DNA of 64,000 bases from Rhodoblastus sp. Lineage in GTDB: Bacteria; Pseudomonadota; Alphaproteobacteria; Rhizobiales; Beijerinckiaceae. The stretch covers positions 62,001-126,000 of the forward strand of contig NZ_JAGRPM010000011.1 of assembly GCF_019449565.1 (NCBI RefSeq). Direction: 5' to 3'. A program made the translations under genes and the position numbers. Of this stretch, positions 59,606 through 64,000 are shown piece after piece (positions within the stretch are counted from its first letter, which is position 1; every line of letters begins with the position of its first letter). The notes beneath the pieces are model-generated. The model was given only the letters and a program-made list of their open reading frames with translations. It was not told where the DNA came from and did not search any database.

Positions 59606-61642
59606 TCAGGCCAAGCCCTTCTTTCGCAGGAGCGCGTCGAATTCCGGCTTGCGCCCACGGAACAAGGCATAGGCCTCGTTGGGATCGCGCTGGTTGCCGG
59701 CGGCGTAAACATAGTCCCGCAGTCGTCCCGCGACCTCCGGATCGAAAATGTCGCCGGTTTCCTCGAAGGCCGCGAAGCCGTCCGCGTCCAAAGCCTCCGA
59801 CCAGAGATAGCTGTAATAGCCGGCCGCATAACCGTCGCCGGCGAAAATATGGGAAAAATGCGGCGTCCGGTGGCGCATCACGATCTGCGACGGCATGCCG
59901 ATGCCGGCCAGGATTTCCTTTTCGGCGGCGATGATGTCCTTCGGCGGCTCGCTTCTCGAATGGAGCAGGAAATCGACAAAAGCCGAGCCGCAAAATTCGA
60001 CCGTCGCAAAGCCCTGGCTGAAATTGCGCGCGGCGATGACCCGGTCGATCATCTGCTGCGAAATAGGCGCGCCCGTCTCGTGGTGGATCGCGAATTTTTC
60101 CAGGATTTCCGGCCGCAAGGCCCAATGTTCATAGAGTTGCGACGGCAGTTCGACGAAATCGGTCGGCGTCGCCGTGCCGCTCATCGACGGATAGACGACA
60201 TCGGACAGCATGCCATGCAAGGCGTGGCCGAATTCGTGGAACAGGGTCAGCACTTCGGTCAAGGTCAGCAAGGCCGGGCGGCCGGGAACCGGTTTCGAGA
60301 AGTTCATGACATTGACGATGATCGGCCGAATTTCGCCGCCGAGCTTTTTCTGGCTGCGGAAATTCGACATCCAGGCGCCGGAGCGCTTGCCGGAGCGCGC
60401 ATAATAATCGCCCAGGAATAGCGCCACATGGCGGCCCGCCCGATCCGTGACCTCGAAAACCTGCACGTCAGGATGATAGGGGGGCGCGTCGGAGTTCGGG
60501 GCAAAACGCAAGCCGAACAGCCGTTCCGCGCAATAGAACGCCGCCTCGATCATTTTATCGAGCTGGAAATAGCCCGACAGCTCGCTCTGATCGATGTCAT
60601 ATTCGCTCAGGCGCAGCTTTTCGGAATAATAGCGCCAGTCATGGGCGGCGATCTGAAAATTCGCGCCTTCCGCATCGGCGACGGCCTGCAGCGCTTCGCA
60701 TTCCCGGGCGGCCTTGGCGCGCGCGGGCGCCCACACCTTGTCCAGCAAATCGAGCGCGGCCTGGGGCGCGCCGGCCATGGTCGGCTCCAGCTTGTAATCG
60801 GCGAAGGTTGCGTAACCCAGCAGATTTACGCGCTCGTTGCGCAGGGCGAGGATCTCGCTGATCAGACCCCGATTATCCGTCGCGCCATCATGTTCGCCGC
60901 GCGCGATCCAGGCCTTGAACAATTCCTCGCGCAAATCGCGACGATGGGCGTGGCTCAGGAAAGGCTCGACGCACGATCGGGACAAGGTCAGCGCGAAGGG
61001 GCGCGCGGCGTTGCGATCCGCGGCCGTTTGCGCGGCGGCGGCCTTCACATCCCCGGGCACGCCCGACAGATCGGCCTCATCCAGCGGCAGCACGAAATTA
61101 TTCTCGTCGGCAAGGACGTTTTGCGCGAACGCCATTTCGAGGCTTGCAAGTCGTTCCGCGATTTCCGCAAAACGCGCGCGAGCGCCGCCCTCAAGCCTGG
61201 CGCCGGAGCGAATGAAGCTCTTGTAAGTCAACTCCAAAAGCCGCGCCTGCTCGTCGGTCAGGGGCAAGCCTTCCCGTTGATCGTAAAGGGCGGCGACGCG
61301 CGCGAACAAGCCTTCATTGAGCGAAATCGCGGCGAAATGCCGGGCGAGAACCGGAGACATTTCGCGCTCGACGACGCGCAATTCTTCGGTCGAATCCGTT
61401 CCGGTGAGATTCCAGAAGACCCCGCCGATCCGATTCAGGCTCTGGCCCGCCAGCTCCAGCGCGTCGATCGTGTTGCTGAAGGTCGGAGGCTCGCGATTTT
61501 CGACAATCGCGGCGATTTCCGCTTCATGCTCACGCAAGGCGACCTCGAAGGCCGGGCGGTAATGCTCGGTTTTGATCGCCTCGAAAGGCGGGATCTCGAA
61601 AGGCGTGTTCCAGTCGGAGAGAAGCGGGTTTTGCGCGTCCAT
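59606..61642 (-). CDS. M3 family oligopeptidase (Dcp/OpdA type)
   Basis: This zinc peptidase degrades oligopeptides in the cytosol. The 678-residue protein has the motif HEFGHALH with ligands H469 and H473 and catalytic E470, followed by DFVELPSQ with the third ligand. The N-terminus MDAQNPLLSDWNTPFEIPPFEAIKTEHYRPAFE matches OpdA/Dcp-like proteins. The ATG at 61640-61642 was chosen because that is where family similarity begins. It is divergent from the YihY gene. Confidence 0.95.
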   Translation of the reverse strand: MDAQNPLLSDWNTPFEIPPFEAIKTEHYRPAFEVALREHEAEIAAIVENREPPTFSNTIDALELAGQSLNRIGGVFWNLTGTDSTEELRVVEREMSPVLARHFAAISLNEGLFARVAALYDQREGLPLTDEQARLLELTYKSFIRSGARLEGGARARFAEIAERLASLEMAFAQNVLADENNFVLPLDEADLSGVPGDVKAAAAQTAADRNAARPFALTLSRSCVEPFLSHAHRRDLREELFKAWIARGEHDGATDNRGLISEILALRNERVNLLGYATFADYKLEPTMAGAPQAALDLLDKVWAPARAKAARECEALQAVADAEGANFQIAAHDWRYYSEKLRLSEYDIDQSELSGYFQLDKMIEAAFYCAERLFGLRFAPNSDAPPYHPDVQVFEVTDRAGRHVALFLGDYYARSGKRSGAWMSNFRSQKKLGGEIRPIIVNVMNFSKPVPGRPALLTLTEVLTLFHEFGHALHGMLSDVVYPSMSGTATPTDFVELPSQLYEHWALRPEILEKFAIHHETGAPISQQMIDRVIAARNFSQGFATVEFCGSAFVDFLLHSRSEPPKDIIAAEKEILAGIGMPSQIVMRHRTPHFSHIFAGDGYAAGYYSYLWSEALDADGFAAFEETGDIFDPEVAGRLRDYVYAAGNQRDPNEAYALFRGRKPEFDALLRKKGLA

Positions 61643-61744
61643 GAAAATCTCCCTTTCCGCACAGATAGGACTCCCTCCGCCGTGAAGCCAGCGCTTGCGC
61701 TCGTTAATTTCCCAGCCCAGCAAATTATTGCTAAATGGGCGTCC

Positions 61745-62620
61745 ATGGAAGTTTTGCCCCGGAGGGGCGATTTGCGAAAAAACGCCCGTCTCTTGCTCGA
61801 CGCCGCCCGGAATTTCGAAAGAGACGACGGCTACGCCATGGCGAGCCATATTGCTCTGGCCGGTCTGACTGCGATCTTTCCTTTCCTTATCGTCGTGACC
61901 AGTCTCGCCGGCCTGTTCGGCGTGCAGCCTTTGGCGGACGAGGCGTCTTCCGCCTTTTTCGATATCTGGCCGCAACGCGTCGCAGCGCCGATCCTGCTCG
62001 AAATCCATAACGTGCTGAGCAACCGGCACGGCGGCCTGCTGACGATCAGCGCCGCGCTCGCGGTCTATTTTTCATCGAGCGGCGTCGAGGCCTTGCGGAC
62101 CGGCCTCAACCGGGCCTATGGCGCGCCCGAGACCCGGCCCTGGTGGCGGCTGCGAATCCAATCGATCGGCTATGTCTTCATCGGCGCGCTCGCCTTGCTC
62201 GCCATGGCCTTCCTGCTCATCCTCGGACCGACCTTGTGGGAGGCCGCGCTCAAGCAGGCGCCGGCTCTGGACGCCTTCAACACCAAGGTCGAGGTCGGAC
62301 GCTATGCGATCGCGACCATCATCCTGCTCGCCGCGCTGATCATTGCGCACAAGGTCTTGCCCAATGTGAAGCTCACCCTGCGCCAGACCGCGCCCGGCGT
62401 GATCCTGACCTTTTGCGCCTGGATGATTTTCGCGTCGGCCTTCGGGTCCTATATCGCCCGCTTCGCCTTGAATTACGTGGCGACTTACGCCGGTCTGGCG
62501 TCGGTCATGATCGCCATTGTCTTTCTCTATTCGCTCGCCGCGATCTTTATTTTTGGGGCCGAACTGAATGCGGCGATTGAAAGCCGACGTCATGCGCGCG
62601 ATGCAAACGGAAATCGCTGA
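61745..62620 (+). CDS. YihY/BrkB family inner-membrane protein
   Basis: The 291-residue protein has about six transmembrane helices and the family features: DGYAMASHIALAGLTAIFPFLIVV, SSSGVEALRTGLNRAYG, ETRPWWRLRIQSIGYVF and LPNVKLTLRQTAPGVILTF. The family was once called RNase BN, which is incorrect; its function is unknown. ATG 61745 gives MEVLPRRGDLRKNARLL. It ends directly against the convergent OlsB-like gene. Confidence 0.9.
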   Translation: MEVLPRRGDLRKNARLLLDAARNFERDDGYAMASHIALAGLTAIFPFLIVVTSLAGLFGVQPLADEASSAFFDIWPQRVAAPILLEIHNVLSNRHGGLLTISAALAVYFSSSGVEALRTGLNRAYGAPETRPWWRLRIQSIGYVFIGALALLAMAFLLILGPTLWEAALKQAPALDAFNTKVEVGRYAIATIILLAALIIAHKVLPNVKLTLRQTAPGVILTFCAWMIFASAFGSYIARFALNYVATYAGLASVMIAIVFLYSLAAIFIFGAELNAAIESRRHARDANGNR

Positions 62621-63571
62621 TCAGGCGGCGCGGCGCGCCAGCAGATCCTCGGGCGCGCCGAAATATTCGATATAGCGCCCTTCGATCTCGTTGATCGGCA
62701 TGACGACGAATACATCGGTCACGCCGAATTGGCGATCGACGACGGCGCCTTCGCCGAATTTTGCGCCGACCCGCATATAGCCCTTGATCAGCGGCGGCAG
62801 CGAGGCCAACGCGCGCTTGACGTCGACCTGCTCCTTTTCCAGACGATTCATCGTCACGAAGCGCTGCGGCAAGGGGTTGACGACCCATTCCGGCGCGGCC
62901 TTGGCGTGATGAAAAAGAAAGCTCAACTGCGGCGCGAGCTTGTCCGGATCAGTCCCGTCAAGGCTTGCACAGCCGATCATCGCATCGATACGGTAATGCT
63001 TCACATAGGTCCAGATTCCGCGCCAAAGCATTTCAATCGTTTTCTTGCCGCGATAATCGGCGAGAACGCAAGACCGCCCGAGCTCAAGGAAACGCGAGTT
63101 GGGATGGCGCGCGAGAAGCAGTCCGATGTCGAATTCCTGCGCGCTGTAAAAACCGAAATTTTCCTGCGCGACCTCGTGGCGCAGCAGGCGATAGGCTCCC
63201 ACGACCTTCGGCTTGATCTTGCCGAAGCGATTGCGTGCGGCGTGATCGATCACCAGAAGATGATCGCAAACCTTGTCGAAACGGCAGATGTCACGGCGAA
63301 CCAGCGCCCCGGCGCCGTCCGGAGCCGCCCCGCCCTCCTCGAAGAAAACCCTATAGCGCAAGCGCTGCGCCTTGCGGATGTCCGATTTCTTCGTAGCAAG
63401 GCGCAATTCGAGCGAGCCTGACCAACCGAGATTCGGACCCAAGCCCTCGTGGGAAAACGAGCCCCGCCAGGCGCCGAAACGGCCGATCATCCCGGGGCCG
63501 GACTCTTTCGGCTTTTTCGGAAGGAACGGGATCTTTGACGACAGACCCGCGATCACGGCCAATCCGTTCAT
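62621..63571 (-). CDS. OlsB-like GNAT acyltransferase
   Basis: The 316-residue protein resembles the hemolysin-like GNAT family that includes OlsB, the ornithine-acyl-ACP N-acyltransferase that makes lyso-ornithine lipid. Typical features are ATKKSDIRKAQRLRYRVFFEEGG, CDHLLVIDH, LELGRSCVLADYRGKKTIEMLW and GCASLDGTDPDK. ATG 63569-63571 has AGGGAAG eight bases upstream; an upstream TTG would add 30 residues. No olsA (the second acyltransferase) lies next to it, so ornithine lipid synthesis is probable but unproven. Confidence 0.8.
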   Translation of the reverse strand: MNGLAVIAGLSSKIPFLPKKPKESGPGMIGRFGAWRGSFSHEGLGPNLGWSGSLELRLATKKSDIRKAQRLRYRVFFEEGGAAPDGAGALVRRDICRFDKVCDHLLVIDHAARNRFGKIKPKVVGAYRLLRHEVAQENFGFYSAQEFDIGLLLARHPNSRFLELGRSCVLADYRGKKTIEMLWRGIWTYVKHYRIDAMIGCASLDGTDPDKLAPQLSFLFHHAKAAPEWVVNPLPQRFVTMNRLEKEQVDVKRALASLPPLIKGYMRVGAKFGEGAVVDRQFGVTDVFVVMPINEIEGRYIEYFGAPEDLLARRAA

Positions 63572-63657
63572 AAAAGCGCTTCCCTGAATGACGCCAGCCT
63601 TCGCTTTGGGTTGAGCATATTTATGGCGAAGTCGATACGGAAATATGACATCCGCCT

Positions 63658-64000
63658 TCAAAGCGCGCGCCGCGCAGGCGGCGAAACGCCTTGCGGACCG
63701 ATCGCGCGGGCCAGCTCGTTCAGATCGACGGGCTTGGTCAGAAATCCATCCATTCCGGCGGCCTCGGCCGCCAAGCGATCTTCTTCTGCGGCGTTGGCGG
63801 TTAGCGCGATCATGCGGATTCGATCCGACGCTGGTTTCTTTTCAACTGCACGAATTTGGCGGGCGGCGGAGAATCCATCGAGGCGCGGCATTCGAATGTC
63901 CATCAGCACGGCGTCGAACTCGCCAAAATTCGCGCAAACGAGAGCGACCGCCTCGGCCCCGTCGCGCGCACGGACCATCTGTGCGCCAAGACGTGAGAGA
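63658..64000 (-). CDS. Response-regulator receiver domain, C-terminal end of a larger protein
   Basis: The visible 113 residues contain a receiver domain: the phospho-acceptor aspartate in DAVLMDIRMPRLDG, the threonine segment MIALTANAAEEDRL, and the lysine in FLTKPVD. The reading frame continues past base 64000 (LSRLGAQMVRARDG), so this is the C-terminal end of a response regulator or a hybrid sensor kinase. The ALTANAAEED and MDGFLTKPV forms are typical of the C-terminal receivers in hybrid histidine kinases. Confidence 0.85.
   Translation of the reverse strand, partial: LSRLGAQMVRARDGAEAVALVCANFGEFDAVLMDIRMPRLDGFSAARQIRAVEKKPASDRIRMIALTANAAEEDRLAAEAAGMDGFLTKPVDLNELARAIGPQGVSPPARRAL

Noticed and set aside
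60428..62620. A 730-codon plus-strand frame reading from the M3 peptidase into the YihY gene
   Set aside because: Only its last 292 codons (from 61745) match YihY; the earlier part is antisense to the M3 peptidase.

Overview
The window is a GC-rich alphaproteobacterial chromosome segment, most likely from the order Hyphomicrobiales (Rhizobiales), with a Methylocystaceae/Beijerinckiaceae-like flavour. Evidence for this: the DnaJ-like/CobS/CobT set divergent from BolA, the Tim44-like/MltA/Smr operon divergent from SecB, the DUF1674/RsmB/heparinase-like/PurH run, an alphaproteobacterial mitofilin next to HemY, two sequences resembling the Irr (iron control element) operator, and a methylsuccinyl-CoA dehydrogenase, which marks the ethylmalonyl-CoA pathway. 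Almost all of it is housekeeping DNA. I saw no phage, no plasmid genes, no classical IS transposase, no CRISPR array, no rRNA and no tRNA.

Layout. 1-3.2 kb (minus strand): ccmC-ccmD-ccmG (cytochrome c maturation) running into aroA-cmk. 3.2-9.0 kb (plus strand): an interrupting block with acnB, a GIY-YIG nuclease gene between two mirror-image 35-bp palindromic repeats, and a two-gene membrane/spermidine-synthase-like pair. 9.0-10.4 kb (minus): ccmB and ccmA, the other half of the cytochrome c maturation operon. 10.5-15.5 kb: acnA, a composite inverted repeat, then ispZ/yciB and ftsY. 15.6-20.4 kb: a pseudouridine synthase, asd, a beta-carbonic anhydrase, and a small unknown ORF plus a DUF2325 coiled-coil gene in a stretch carrying two Irr-like boxes. 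20.6-25.1 kb: a CitE-like CoA lyase, mitofilin and hemY, then rplS. 25.3-28.3 kb: leuC, an OsmC protein, a zincin and leuD. 28.4-33.5 kb: an MltB-type transglycosylase, the LemA/TPM operon, a quinone oxidoreductase and an IalB-like protein. 33.8-44 kb: acs, an L,D-transpeptidase, gluQ, an SDHAF4-like gene, rsmB, a heparinase-like gene, purH and a PfkB kinase. 44-53 kb: smr, mltA, tim44-like, secB, carD, fdxA, cobT, cobS, a DnaJ-like gene and bolA. 53.4-64 kb: a D,D-carboxypeptidase, a COG0523 GTPase, a GNAT protein, an S4 protein, methylsuccinyl-CoA dehydrogenase, an M3 peptidase, a YihY protein, an OlsB-like acyltransferase, and the receiver domain of a gene cut by the window end.

How the genes work together. 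Acetate activation (acs), both aconitases, the CoA lyase and methylsuccinyl-CoA dehydrogenase fit C2 assimilation without a glyoxylate bypass. The ccm genes, mitofilin/HemY, ferredoxin and the SDHAF4-like factor fit a respiratory, cytochrome-rich membrane. Several genes remodel peptidoglycan (mltB, mltA, an L,D-transpeptidase and a D,D-carboxypeptidase). The most notable points are the ccm operon split by an acnB-containing block, the repeat-bracketed GIY-YIG gene inside that block, the spermidine-synthase-like pair that lacks the expected catalytic acid, and the two Irr-like boxes around an uncharacterised gene pair.
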